Shown: positions 1 through 41,118 of the stretch, piece after piece | Numbering within the stretch: position 1 is the first letter of the stretch | Layout of the letters: every line of letters starts with the position of its first letter | Assembly: GCF_047675955.1 (NCBI RefSeq) | Contig: NC_132912.1 | Location: 23,100,500-23,164,499 of the forward strand | DNA length: 64,000 nt | Direction of reading: 5' to 3' | Source: Chlorocebus sabaeus | Lineage: Eukaryota; Chordata; Mammalia; Primates; Cercopithecidae | The notes under the pieces: generated by a model | The model's input: only the letters and a program-made list of their open reading frames with translations | Database searches by the model: none | What the model was told of the DNA's origin: nothing | Position numbers and translations under genes: made by a program

Positions 1-59
1 GCATAAATGGAGAGCCAAAAATAGCCCAATACATTTTTGAAGAAGGAAGATTTATATTT

Positions 60-650
60 GCCAAATACTAAGGCTTAATATGAAATGATATCCAGCTCTC
101 TCACTTCTGAGTATATATCCAGAGGAATTGAAATCAGCATGTTGAAGAGACATGTGCATTCCCATGTTCATTTCAGCATTAGTCACAATAGCCAAGATAT
201 TAAAGCAAGCTTAGTGTCCATCAACAGATAAATGGGTAAAGGAAATGTGGTATATCTACACAACAGAATACCATACAGCCTTTAAAAAGAAAGAAACTCT
301 GTCATTTGCAACACGGATGAACCTGGAGGACAGTGTGCTAAGTGAAATAAGCCAGGCACAGAAAGACTATATGATCTCATTTATATGTGGAATGTAAAAA
401 CATTGATCTCATAGAAACAGAAAGTAGAATGGTGGTTATCAGAGCGAGGGAGGAGTAGGGGACAATGGGAGAAGGCAGGGAAAAAGCTGATGTTGGTCAA
501 ATGGTACAAAGTTTAATTGGACAAGAGAAGTAAGTTTTGGGTATCTTAAACCACAGCATGGCGACCATAATTAACAATAATATATTGTATATTTCAAAAT
601 TACTTAAAGAATAGGTTTTTAAACATTCTTACCACAAAAAAAGTGATAAG
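60..650 (+). mobile_element. Old L1 3' end (L1M-type)
   Basis: The strand reads like the end of L1 ORF2 and its 3' UTR: a stretch about a native image of 'rebuilt wording' such as pictures of tags is absent, but the familiar run (sites for 'aatggtggttatcagag', then 'taacaataatatattgtat') is present. Heavily diverged, no open frame. The first 60 bases may belong to the same element. Confidence 0.7.
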
Positions 651-759
651 GTGGTGAGATGATAGATGCATTAATTAGCGTGATTTAATCTTTCTATACT
701 ACATCATTTTTAATCCCATAAATAGATGCAATTATTGATTATTAATCAATTTTAAAATT

Positions 760-1765
760 ACAGTATTGAAACTGTGGTATTGGTACAGAGCTAGAAAATT
801 GATCAATGGAACAGAATATACTTTTTAATAAATGGCTTATTAAATGGACATTTAATAAATGACTCTGACAACTAGCTCTCGATGTGGAAGAAGACTAAAT
901 TAGACCCCTATATCACACTATACCCCAAATGTAATTTCAAGTGGACTAAAAACTGAAATGTGAAACTTTAGAAGACAACTTAGGAGCATATCATTATTAC
1001 ATAAGATTCATTAGAATAAATAAAATAGATTTTAAAAATCCATAGAGGAAAATTTTTTAAAATCGAGTGAGAAAGCAAGGTGGAAACGGATACCTACAGT
1101 ATGATGATAAGAATATGTACTGTTTGTAGAAAATTATATGCACATATATGGGAATAAACATAATAAAAGCACATAAACTTTAAGTGTAAAGCTAGGCAAA
1201 TTTAACTACTTAAAAAACAAAACATCCGTAGAAAAAAATATCATGAGCAAAGTAAAACTCCAATCCATTGCAACAGAAGAAAATAATTGGAACCCATATA
1301 TTCAATAAATAGTTGATATGCATAATAATAAAAGATTCCAGTAAGGCTATAATAAAACAGAAATACTCTGAAAGAAAGAGACAAAATGTTCACAATTCAG
1401 AAAGAAAACCACAGTGACCAGTAAATATCTGAAAAAATTCTAAATCCCATTAACAATCAGGGAATTGAAAATTAAAATCAATGAGACCCCATTTCGTACC
1501 CATCACATAGGCAAAAACTAGTAAATCTCATAACATCAAATATTAGTGAAGATGTAGGGAAAACAGGAACCCACAGACACTGTAGGTACAACTACTTTGA
1601 CAAATGATGGGGAGTCCTAGGAAAACTGAAGATGAGTGTATTCTTCAATCCACGAATTCCATTTCTAGATGTCTACTCTAATGAAATCTTGCATGCACAA
1701 GAAGATTTGTGTGAAGTTGTTCATTGTAGCATGGTTTGTAATAGCTAAAGAATGAAAGCATTTCA
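760..1765 (+). mobile_element. Old L1 ORF2 3' fragment
   Basis: Decayed ORF2 C-terminal coding sequence ('aaactgtggtattggtacag', 'gatcaatggaacagaat', then the late-ORF2 block near 1470-1740). Stops in all frames. It is a second, separate L1 piece, because it restarts upstream in the consensus relative to the 60-650 fragment. Confidence 0.7.
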
Positions 1766-1771
1766 ATTTTC

Positions 1772-2135
1772 TGAACTAGTCCATTTTCTCACTGCTGTAA
1801 AGAAACACCTGAGCCTGGGTATTCTATAAAGAAAAGAAGTTTAATTGGCTCACAATTCCACAGGCTGTACAGGAAGCATGGCTGGGGAGGCCTTAGGAAA
1901 CTTACAATCATGGCAGAAGGTGAAGGGGAAGCAGGCATGTCTTACCTGTCCAGAGCAGAAGAAAGAGAGAGAGGTGGGAGGTGCTACAAAATTTCAAACA
2001 ACCAGATCTCACGGTAACTCACTCACTATCATGAGAACAGCACTAAAAAAAAATCCACTCTTATGATCCAATCCCACATTGGGGATTACAATTGGACATG
2101 AGATTTTGGGGGAGACACAGACTCAAACCATATCA
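1772..2135 (-). mobile_element. MaLR solo LTR (MST/THE1-like)
   Basis: Reverse complement of an ERVL-MaLR LTR: begins near 'agtccattttctcactgctg', carries 'gtttaattggctcac' and 'ggctgtacaggaagcatgg', and ends 'caaaccatatca'. About 364 bp, normal for the family. It abuts the L1 fragment on its left. No clear 5-bp duplication was seen. The short open frame across it is chance. Confidence 0.85.
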
Positions 2136-2322
2136 TGTCCATGGATATCCATTATCCTCTTTAGAGAGGAGTTCATTCTTTCCCCATGGGTTCAGCAGAA
2201 GATTGATTTCTTGCTCCTTAGCGGTTCTGTTTGGCTTGTGTGTCCATCTCTGATCAGATCCTTGAGGGTAATAGGATGGAATCAGTTAAGTGGCTTAAGT
2301 CAATCAGGGTCTAAGTCTAGAA

Positions 2323-2573
2323 CAGTGGTTCTCAACCAATGGTGGGTGATTTTTCCCCTAAGGGGACATCTGGCAATGTTTGGAGACATTTTTAATTGTC
2401 ACATGGGAGGAGGATACTACTGGCATTTAGGAGGTGGAGACCAGGAATGCTCCTAAACATGCTACAATGCACTGGACAATTAAACCTATGCCCCCCGACC
2501 CACCCATACGCTCACCAAAGAATTATTTGGCCCAAAATGTCCATAGTACTGAGGTTGTGAAATTCTGCTCTGG
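2323..2573 (+). mobile_element. MER5A-like hAT DNA transposon fossil
   Basis: Starts 'cagtggttctcaacc', contains 'ggacatctggcaatgtttgg' and 'gaattatttggcccaaaatg', and ends near 'gaggttgtgaaattctg'. This is the non-autonomous hAT-Charlie family MER5A at close to full length. It encodes no protein. Confidence 0.85.
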
Positions 2574-2589
2574 AGCCATCTTATCTAAA

Positions 2590-3799
2590 TCTCATGACTA
2601 AGAATGGGAGGGGGAGTTGTTTCCCAAAGAAGAATCAGAGTATAGTTCAGAGGGAAGGGAAAGTAATTAAAGTATCAGCCATCAATCACAGTATACTTAA
2701 AAAAGATTGAATAAATATATACACCAAATATTATCAGTAATGATTTCTGAGACAGTGTTCAATAATTTCTTTACATGCTTCTGCTTTCCAATTTATCTAA
2801 AATGAGATTCTGTGAAATGTAAAAAGTCATTTGAAGAGAAAAGTACAAAAGAAGTGTCTTTTCACCAAACAATATTAACCTCTTCCAAAATGGTGTGCCT
2901 CAGTAGAGGTTGGCTCCATGTGCATGCTTATACCCACTGCTACTGTCAAGTATGAATTATTTTGTATTCTACTTTTTTCTCCTTGACATTATTTCATGTA
3001 GACCATTCCACAAATCCAGGTAGTCCTCATATTTGACATTTTAATGGTTATATAATGTTTCATTGTATTGCTATGTCAAGATTTACTTAGTCATTTCCTG
3101 GCTGTTAATGATTTTTGGATTCATCTGCCATTATGAAAAGCATAAACTTCTCTGCAAAACTGGAGCTTTCTTTACTATTGATTTTTTTCCTTGGGATTTG
3201 CTCCCCAAAGCCAACTTGCCAAATTGTCATCTTTAGTACATGTTGTCAGATTTCTTTGCAGAAAAAGTATGACACTATTTCTACAGGCAGTGTATGAGTT
3301 CTTAAAGCTCTGGTAGCTTTAGTTCCCCCCCCAAAAAACTATTATTAATAATTTAATATGCATGAGGCAATATATTAGGCCATTTTAATTTTTAATTCTT
3401 TAATTATTATGGAAGCTAAACATTTTCCCAAGTGTTTGTTTGCTATTTGTATTTTTCCTTGTGCAGACCATCTGTTCATATTCTTTAACCATCTGTCCAG
3501 TCAGACCTGAAATTGGCCATATAGATAATATTAATTTCTCTAATATATATAAATGTCAAATGTTTACTGTTATGTGTATTACAATGCTCTCGTATTTTTA
3601 TCATTTTAATTTTTGTAATTTGAGACTAATCATTTTTTGTTCTTCATCTTGTGGTATGTATGTATGTACTTAAATTTCATTCACTTGAACCTGTCAACCT
3701 TATCATTTGTTCAGTGCTAACTCCTTTTATTGCTTCTGTTGTCCAAAAATTCTTTTTATTTCAAAACAGATATGCAGCATTGTTTTATTTCATGTATGT

Positions 3800-3837
<38 letters not shown>

Positions 3838-5085
3838 TAGAGAAGTTTAAACTTTCCCTCTGAAGTAAGACTGCTGAAATAAACTGACAGTAGAGTAGCA
3901 GAAGAAAAAGCATACAAATGTATTAAAGTGCACATGGTCACAGGACCCCCATAAATATGAGACTCGAAGAAAGGCCAAATTGTTGAAACTTATATATCTT
4001 CTTCATAGGAAAGAGGGTGATGGCGGAAATGTAGGCAATTTTGAGGGATTATAAATAATTTTCAGGGAAATTGAATAGGCCCAAAGAGCAGACAGTAGTT
4101 TTTGAATTATTCTCTTTGGAAGAAGGATGGGACCCACAGTTATGGGAAGGTAAGGGGCAGAACTGTACTGTGAACAAAGGTTGTCTTATTACGCATTTAA
4201 TTTTTATTTAAATAGTAAATATTTAAATAATCTTAAATAAATCTTAAATAATAAAGTAATCCTCAGAGGTGCCCTCAGAAGAACAGATAAAAAGTGTTTC
4301 AGGGCATAGCGATGACTTTTAGTCTTTCCTCTTCTCCAGTGGTTAATCTTTCCTGGTTATCTGATAAGATTCCTAGTAAAGAGATCTTAAGACAATTGCA
4401 TTTCTTTTGGAAGACTCAGTGGGAGAAAACCCTTCCCTTCACTTGTGGGGAAGAAATAAAAAGTTAGAAAGTCCTTGTTTCTGAGGCAGCTTCTAAAGCC
4501 TTCCTATTTCATTTAATTCAAAAATGCTCAGCATACCAGAACACCATACTTTGGGGTATTGTACTCTGAGCTCTGACATGATATGCATACACACACACTA
4601 CTTTTAACTCAAAAAATAATTCTTTTGGTTGAAGTGAATTTTTAATCTAAGCCTTAGACTCCAAGGTTATTTCCCCTGTATTGATAGTCAGTTTCCCCCA
4701 AAATATATACTGAATAATTTTATATCCCCTTGTTTCTAATAGGTTAAATATGTATTAATTTCTGGAACCTCTTATCTCCTTGGACTATTTTTTGGTTATT
4801 ATTTCAATCAGAACACTGTTTTCATACCTACTCTTCCTTGATAAGCACTTTTAATATGTGAGAGGCTACTTCTGCAATATTATCTTTAACATAAAAGTAT
4901 ATTTTCATCCACATTTATTTCAGTTGTTATTTTTTCAATTCCTATAAAGTAATCCATTGGAATTGTAAGTGACATGGCTTAAATCTTTTAAGTTGAATAT
5001 TATTTTAAACTTCATAATTTCAGCTCTTTGGTCAGCAAGTATCTTTCCATTTTTCACCACACGTCATATAATTACAGAGTGAAGA
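2590..5085. other. Intergenic, no gene seen
   Basis: AT-rich sequence with many stops in all frames. I recognise no exon or repeat family with confidence. Parts around 2930-3660 resemble very old LINE sequence. It contains the TG microsatellite listed separately. Confidence 0.5.
3793..3836 (+). repeat. (TG)n microsatellite
   Basis: Interrupted at the start ('atgtatgtgtgtatg') and then uninterrupted TG dinucleotides from about 3805 to 3836. Likely length-polymorphic. Confidence 0.95.
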
Positions 5086-5699
5086 GAGTTTAGATATAAT
5101 TTGAGTTCTAGTTCTAGGCCACCCTCCCCTGTATTGGTGTCATTTTCCAGATGATCAAACCAAGGCCCAGAGACTGGTTTGTCCGAAACATTTGTATCTG
5201 CTTAGGAGAACACCTAGAAATTGAACCCAGGGCGTATCTCATGCTATTTTTTTTTTTCTATCAAACCATTTATTGAAGTCTTCATTCACTGCCTTTAGAG
5301 CTTTAAAACTATATTTTATATATATTAGATATTCCAGTTGGTTAGTTTCTGGGAATTCTCTAGATTGAGGTAGAACAAAAATGAGCATCGATGTTGAACT
5401 TTGGGCAGATGGAAGCAGATAAAGTCTCTTCAGTGCAGAGAAATTGTGCAAAGCTTATTCCAGTCCCTCATTGTTTACCAAACGGCTTTTTGGTAGGGAA
5501 AAACAAATTGGCTTTTGCACTGATCTCCCATTTTCTGGTCATTCTATCTTATCTTTTAGGGCTTTTATTATCAAACTTACAGTTTCCAGGGAAGTGTGTT
5601 GGACATACAAAGAGTCAAAGTTATAGAACTTTGCCTTTCCTGAAGATTCTCACAATTGAATTCAGGACATCAGTTACACACTGTATCAACTTCATGAAA

Positions 5700-6085
5700 C
5701 AGAAAATCCCAGTAATAGTGATTTAAACAAAATATAGATTTATTGGTCTCTCATGTAACTGGAAATCTGAAGACAGGCAATCCAAGGCTAGTATATTGGC
5801 TCCACACTGTCTTCAGAAACCTGGGCTCCTTCATGTCTTCTACTTCTTTAAAATCAAGATGTGGGTCTCATCTTCATGTATACCAGAAGCTTGCCAGTGC
5901 TCCAGCCATCATGACTAATTTCCAAGCAGAAAGAAAAGACAGAGCAAAAGTCCAGTGCTCAGTCAGCTCCTCTTTAACTAGTTTTCCTGGCAGCTGCCAG
6001 TGATATCTGCTCCTATCATTGCCCATAACAGCATCATATGATTGCCACCAACTACAAGGGAGCTGGCAGATGTAACATTTTAGGT
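5700..6085. other. Probable interspersed repeat, family not assigned
   Basis: The arrangement (a 'gatttattggtctctcatgtaac' style block cut into a body ending near 'acaagggagctggcagatg') feels like a known medium-copy repeat, but I cannot name it. The 86-codon open frame across it has no recognisable protein features. Confidence 0.35.
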
Positions 6086-6499
6086 AGGCATATTGCTACT
6101 GTTAATAAAATCAAAGATCTGTTTGTAAGTAGAGAGAGTGGATACTGGCCAGGCAACAGATAGTCTCTACCACTCAGTGTACGAAGTAAAAGGGAAAACA
6201 TAAAGTAGAGTTTTGTTCAGGCTAAGACCATGTGTCCAAGAATGTGAGGTTAATGCATGGCCTTGATGGTTAAGTTGGATTTAGACAAATGGTGGTGAGA
6301 AGAGGGGACATTTTAAGACCAGTAAGGGCCTGGGCACAAATGAGGTAAAGGTCCTCCCAGCAGGTGTAAAGGACAATAGTGGTAGGGAGGGAGGGACTTC
6401 CTCTGCCCTTAGAATGACTTTCTGGGAGTGTGAGGATATGCAGAAACGCAAGGATAGATTGGTTATCTGCTCTGTTTACCAATTACTGTTGTCCTCATT

Positions 6500-6660
6500 A
6501 AATCTTCAATAACAACTAACGTTCATTAAAACCAAGTATGTACCAAAGGGTTTGCTAGGTGTTTTAACATATGTTGTATCTGATCCTTACAATAACCCCA
6601 TTTTGGGGTTAAGAAAACTGATCTGTCACAGGTTGAATACTTGATCAAGCTCATGCATCT
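6500..6660 (+). mobile_element. MIR-like SINE fragment
   Basis: Contains a MIR/MIR3-like pattern: 'gtatgtaccaaagggtttgctagg', then 'gatccttacaataacccc', then an 'aagaaaactgat' block. Old and diverged. Confidence 0.5.
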
Positions 6661-6924
6661 TTTAAATTTAAGATATTCTGACTTGGGTATGTTTTACACC
6701 AGACTTCATGGTTTTTTTTCCCACAATGTCACAATGTTACATTAATTCATTAACTTTGCTTGGGATTGGGGGTGAAGGTGGGTGAGTTAAACTGGTATTC
6801 CTTGATATTTTCTAAATTCTAAACTTTAGGGGAACTTTACAAACTCTTCAGCTAACTAGCAGTGTGATCATAGACAAGGTACTTAACCTCTGTGGATTTG
6901 AATTTGTTTACTTATTACTTAGAT

Positions 6925-9489
<2,565 letters not shown>

Positions 9490-9490
<1 letters not shown>

Positions 9491-9920
9491 GGATGGGGGA
9501 TAGGTGGGGTGGGGTAGGGCGAGGGAGGAGCAGGAGTGGGAGGAGCTGGGAGATGCAGAGATGGGTTGGGGAGGTCCTCGGGAAAGGGAAGGGAGAGAGG
9601 AAGGGGGAGGAAAGGCGAGGGGAAAAGGAGGGGAAGAGGGATGGGGAGAGAGAGAGGCAGAGTGGGAGGGAAGAGGGGCGGGGACCTGTGAGGGCACAGG
9701 GCGCATAGTGGGAGGAGGTGGGAAGGAGGGAAGAAGGGAGGAGCAGGGGAGTGAGAAGAGGTGGCGGGCGGTGTGGGCGGAGCGTGGGGAGGGAGGCAGA
9801 CTAGCGCCGACGGAGGGGAGAGAATGGGGGAGGGGTAGGATGGGGGCAGGGACAGAGACGGGCAGAGACGGGCAGAGACGGGCAGAGGGCAGAGGGCGGA
9901 GCGGCGCAGGAGCGGGCGTC
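9490..9920 (+). promoter_or_regulatory. MSRB2: G-rich TATA-less promoter and 5' UTR of MSRB2
   Basis: About 430 bp strongly purine-biased on the + strand, with many runs of three or more G. GC-box cores GGGCGG occur at 9675-9683 (in GGGGCGGGG), 9775-9780 and 9894-9899. A 10-bp unit (cagagacggg) is repeated three times at 9853-9882. No TATA box sits at a useful distance. This fits a housekeeping CpG-island promoter. The transcription start cannot be fixed from sequence alone. Confidence 0.65.
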
Positions 9921-36675
<26,755 letters not shown>

Positions 36676-36847
36676 CCATCTTCAAGAGTCCCGTTCCCTT
36701 GCCACCCCTTCATGTGCACTCTCAATTTCCATAATTCACTTGAATAACTTGCTTTGTTTGCAGTAAAACTGGCCTGAGTTTGCCGCTGTCTCCAGCGAGT
36801 CACTGCTTCTCTTAATTGATTTACCTGGAATCAACTTAATCCTGTGT

Positions 36848-37298
36848 GTTAGGCTGTTCTTGTGTTGCTATAAAGAAGTACCTGATCAGGATCTGGAAGA
36901 ATTTGGAAAAAGAAAAAAAAAAAAAAACTAGAAAAATAAACAAAATTAAAAAGAAAAAAAGTTTCGTTTCCCTTAAGGGATACTTTTAGTTAATTTAATA
37001 TCTATAGAAACAATGCTAATGACTGGTTTGCTGTTGATAAATATGTGGGTAAATCTCTGTTTGGGGCTCTCAGCTCTGAAGGCTGTGAGACCCGATTTCC
37101 CACTTCACAGCTCTATATTTCTGTGTGTGTGTCTTTAATTCCTCTAGCACCGCTGGGTTAGGGTCTCCCCGACTGAGCTGGTCTCGGTAGGGATCCACCC
37201 TCATGAGCCAATTACCTCCCAGCAGGGCCCAACTCCAGCACTAGGAATTATACTTCAACATGAGATTTGGAGAGGGTAAACATCCAAACCATATCACC
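36848..37298 (-). mobile_element. MaLR LTR, split and internally deleted
   Basis: The left remnant (36848-36887: 'cttgtgttgctataaagaag') and right remnant (37190-37298: 'ccaattacctcccagcaggg' to 'caaaccatatca') are ends of one antisense MST-like LTR. The middle is lost and replaced by another insert. Confidence 0.78.
36894..37189 (+). mobile_element. Short class II LTR-like insert
   Basis: About 296 bp. Contains 'ctttaattcctctagcaccgc' and 'gtctccccgactgagctgg', text I associate with HERV-K related LTRs (MER9/LTR3-like). Runs from TGGAAG to CGGTA and is flanked by aggatc / gggatc, a possible 6-bp duplication with one change. Confidence 0.55.
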
Positions 37299-37847
37299 CC
37301 AACTGCCACTTGGAGTAGAACTTCACAGAATGACAGAGGGACAGCTGTTTCCATCAAACACTTCCACAGCTTCGCCTGGGACAAGGGCGTGACTCTGGGA
37401 ACATCAGGAGGCTGACTGGACTACTAAGCCAAACAATTCCTACAAAAATTCCCTGCACCTGCCACTGCAGTTCAGTCCTTGATAGACATAAGTGAGGGAT
37501 CAAGTGAGAAGAGGAGGGAAAATACAGGATCCAAGGAATCAACAATGCTAGCACTGAAGAGCAGGATTGCGGAGGAGCTGTGCTCTGGGAACGCAGATGG
37601 TGATCGATCAGATGCATGACTTCTTTTCAAAATTTTAAATGTGTTGAGCATGCTACTTCCAACCGTTCTACCCACAAATAAACTGCAATAGGACTCGGTT
37701 AGATTTCAATGATTATGAATAAATGTTCACCTTCATACCTTCTGGTTACAAAGCTAAACTTTAAAATGTGCAAATAAAATATTCACTAAAATTTATGTTT
37801 GCTTTTAGGCTAAGTCAATGAATGTGCTCTTTTATAAAAAAGACTCT

Positions 37848-38142
37848 AGCCAGGCCCGGTGGCTCACACCTGTAATCCCAGCACTTCGGGAGGCTGAGGC
37901 AGGTGGATCACCTGAGGTCAGGAGTTGAAACCACCATGACCAAAATGGAGAAGCCCTGTCTCTACTAAAAATACAAAATTAGCCGGGCATGGTGGCACAT
38001 GCCTGTAACCCCAGCTACTCGGGAGGCTGTGGCAGGAGAATCGCTTGAACCCGGGAGGCGGAGTCAAGATCACGCCATTGCACTCCAGCCTGGGCAACAA
38101 GAGCAAAACTCCGTCAAAAAACAAAAACAAACAAACAAAACC
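37848..38142 (+). mobile_element. Alu, sense, shortened right monomer
   Basis: Starts 'agccaggcccggtggctc'. Lacks part of the segment around 38060 ('gcggagtcaagatcacgcc' joins two distant parts) and ends in a CAAA-type tail. Confidence 0.93.
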
Positions 38143-38149
38143 CCTCTAA

Positions 38150-38545
38150 ATTAAAAATGACAAATAAGAATTGGCTCACATGGTAGCAGGCATTTGGTTA
38201 TACCAGGACTAATATCTACTCAAGTATTTCACAAATCAAGAGTGTTGAATCATTTGTTACTGAAAGTATATAAATCATTCTCTTTGTGACTTTATGGGCA
38301 AAAAGGAAACTTCTTTATACTATTTTTCTCTTTATAAAGTTCTTATATATTCTTTTACATTTCTTTTAGCAGCTACTATGGAAATTACAACATGCTTCCT
38401 TGTTACCATCATATGAATTATTGCTTATTTTGCGTTCTCCAGGAATGTTAGCCTTAGAACACTTTATTTACATCCTCTCATATTTTGTTTTACTATTCTC
38501 ATGTATTTCATTTCACACACATTTTACAGTCCCCAAAACCATTAT
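38150..38545. other. Intergenic, nothing recognised
   Basis: AT-rich sequence without gene or named repeat. Confidence 0.5.
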
Positions 38546-38700
38546 AATATACTAAAATATGTACTTATACTAATAATTAGTATATAATAAATTAGTATAA
38601 AATATATAATATACACTAATATATATTCTAATAAATATATGCTAATATATAATATATAACATACTAATATATAATAATATGTTATTAGTATATATGGTTG
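38545..38700. repeat. TA-rich low-complexity tract
   Basis: Permutations of 'ctaatatataata' over about 150 bp. Likely unstable in length. Confidence 0.9.
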
Positions 38701-38808
38701 ATACTCATTTATATTTACCTACATATTTGCCCCTTTTGTTACTCTTTTATTTCTTCCTATAATTCTGTGTTTCCCGGTGTGATTATTTTTCTTCGGCCTG
38801 AAGAACAT

Positions 38809-39103
38809 TTTTTTGTTTTTTTGAAATGGAGTCTCACTGTGTCACCCAGGCTGGAGTGCAGTGGTGCGATCTCGGCTCACTGCAACTTCTGCCACCCCCG
38901 GTTCAAAAGATTCTCCTGCCTCAGCCTCCTGAGAAGCTAGGATTACAGACACCTGCCACCACACCCGGCTAATTTTTGTATTTTTAGTAGAAAGGGGGTT
39001 TCACCATCTTGGCCAGGCTGGTCTTGAACTCCTGACCTTGTGATCCACCCGCCTCAGCCTCCCAAAGTGCTGGGATTACAGGCGTGAGTCACCATGCCCA
39101 GCC
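38809..39103 (-). mobile_element. AluS-like, antisense
   Basis: Full dimeric Alu from a T-rich stretch to 'ccatgcccagcc', near the 3' end of the antisense L1 that follows. Confidence 0.94.
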
Positions 39104-39381
39104 AAACTTCTTTTATTTTGCCCATTAGTTCATATTTCCTAGTGATGATTTTTTTTCAGTTTTTGTCGGTGAGAAAACGTATTTATTCTCCTTTCATTCT
39201 GAGGAATATTTTCCCTGAGTATAGAGTTCTAATTTGGGGAATTAGAATTTTTTCCTCTACAGATAGCCAATTATCCCAGCATCTTTTACTGAAGACTTGA
39301 CATTTTTCAAAAAATTAATTTCCATATTAGCATGGGTCTATTTCTGGACTCTCTATTCGGTTCCATTGATTTATCTATTCC

Positions 39382-39494
39382 TATGGCATTTACACCACAC
39401 TGTATTGATTATTATAGGTTCATAGCAAGTCTTGAAATTATTATAGGTTCATAGCAAGTCTTGAAAATCTTATGGCATTTATACCACACTGTAT
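39382..39494. repeat. Local duplication inside the L1
   Basis: A 27-bp unit (attataggttcatagcaagt...) occurs at 39411-39437 and 39440-39466. A 24-bp unit beginning tatggcattta occurs at 39382-39405 and 39471-39494 with one change. Confidence 0.9.
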
Positions 39495-40995
39495 CAAAAT
39501 TCTAGGTTTATAGCAAGTCTTGGCTAGTTGTTTTATGCTAAAACAATTTTGAAAAAAGAACACAGTTGGAAAACATAACCAAAACATGTGCATTTCCATA
39601 TAAATTTTAGAATTTGCTTGGAAATTTCTACAAAAAGTCTTGCTGGGATTTTGATTGGTATTGCATTGATATATCAATCTGGGGAGAACTGGAATCTTAA
39701 AAATATTGAATGTCCCAGTCCATGAGCCTGGTATGTTTCTCTGTTTATTTAAGTATTCTTTAGTTTTTCTTTAAATATTTTGTAGTTTTTAGTATGTGTG
39801 TCTTGCACATATTTTGTTAAATAATGCCAAAATATTTTAATTTTCTTAATACTGTCATAAATTGAATTGTTATTTACATTTTTTTCTATTTTTCACTATA
39901 TATAGAAATACAATTAATTTTTGTGTTTTGAACATGTATCCTGCAACTTTACTAAACTGACCTATATTAATCCTTGTAACTTTTTTCTGGATTTCTTAGA
40001 GGTTTGTATATACAAAATCATGTTGGCAAATAGGACAGTTTTACCTCTTCTTTGCAATTTGCCTTCTTTTTCTTGCCTTATTCACTATCTGGGTCTTACA
40101 ATACAAATTTAAATGCAAATAGTGAGAGTGGATATCCTTGCTTTGCTTTGTTTGTGATTTTAGGTAGAAAATATTAAATCTTTACCATTGAGTTTGACAT
40201 TAGCTGTAGATTTTTTTTTATAACCTTAATTGGATGAGGAAGATTTCTATTCCTAGTTGCTGAGAGATTTAGTCATGAAAGAGTGTTGATTTTTATCAAA
40301 TATTTTTTCTGCATCCATTTAAATAATTATGTGGTTCTTTTTCTGTTTTCTATTAATATGGTTGATTATATTGATTGATTTTCTGTCAAGCCAACCTTGC
40401 ATTCTGAGATGAACCCCACTTGGATATGATAGATAGTATTCTTTTTACATGTTATTAGTTTTTATTTGCTAGTATTTTGTTAGGAACTTTTTGTTTCTAT
40501 GCTCATGAGTAATATTGCTCTGTAGTTCTATTATCTTGTGATGTATTTGATTTTATAATAAAGGTAATGTTAGCCCCATAAAACGATGTGGGAAATGCTC
40601 CCTCCTCTTTTATATTTTGAAAACGTTGGTGTGAGATTGGTGTCATTTCTTCCTTAAATAACTGGTGGAATTCCCCAGTGAAGTGATTTAGATCTGGAGT
40701 TTTCTATTTGGGAAAGTTTTTATTATTAATTTAATTTCCTTAATTTATATAGGGCTGCCAAATTTTCCTGAAGCAGTTTTGGTAAATTTTGCTAGATTGT
40801 CAAGCTTATCAGTATGGAATTGTTCACAGTATGCCCTTATTGTTCTTTTCATGTCTGAGTACATGTAGAAAAACCCCTTTTTTCATTCCTAATATTGGGG
40901 ATTTGTCTCTTCTGTTTTCTTCACTAGTCTGGCTACAGCTGGTCAGTTTCATTGAATTTATTTCCAAAACATGGCTTTTGGTTTTATTGATTTTT

Positions 40996-41118
40996 CTCTT
41001 TTTTTATTTTTATTTTTTTTGAGATGGAGTCACTCTGTTGCCTAGACTGGAGTGCAGTGGCATGATCTCGGCTCACTGCAAGCTCTGCCTCCCCAGTTCA
41101 CGCCATTTATCTTTTCTA
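40996..41118 (-). mobile_element. 5'-truncated Alu, antisense
   Basis: Only about 100 bp of Alu ('gagatggagtcactctg' to 'agttcacgcca') with an exact duplication 'ttttattgattttt' at 40982-40995 and 41119-41132, so the truncation happened at insertion. Confidence 0.9.

Larger units (their letters stand above)
36676..37800 (+). other. MSRB2: Probable MSRB2 3' UTR and immediate downstream region
   Basis: Possible polyadenylation hexamers AATAAA lie at about 36938 (inside a retroviral-type insert), 37676 and 37773-37778. The sequence cannot show which is used. Transposon text starts only about 170 bp after the stop codon. Confidence 0.4.

Noticed and set aside
38545..38700. Possible replication origin or matrix attachment site in the TA-rich tract
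   Set aside because: Base composition alone does not support a functional call.
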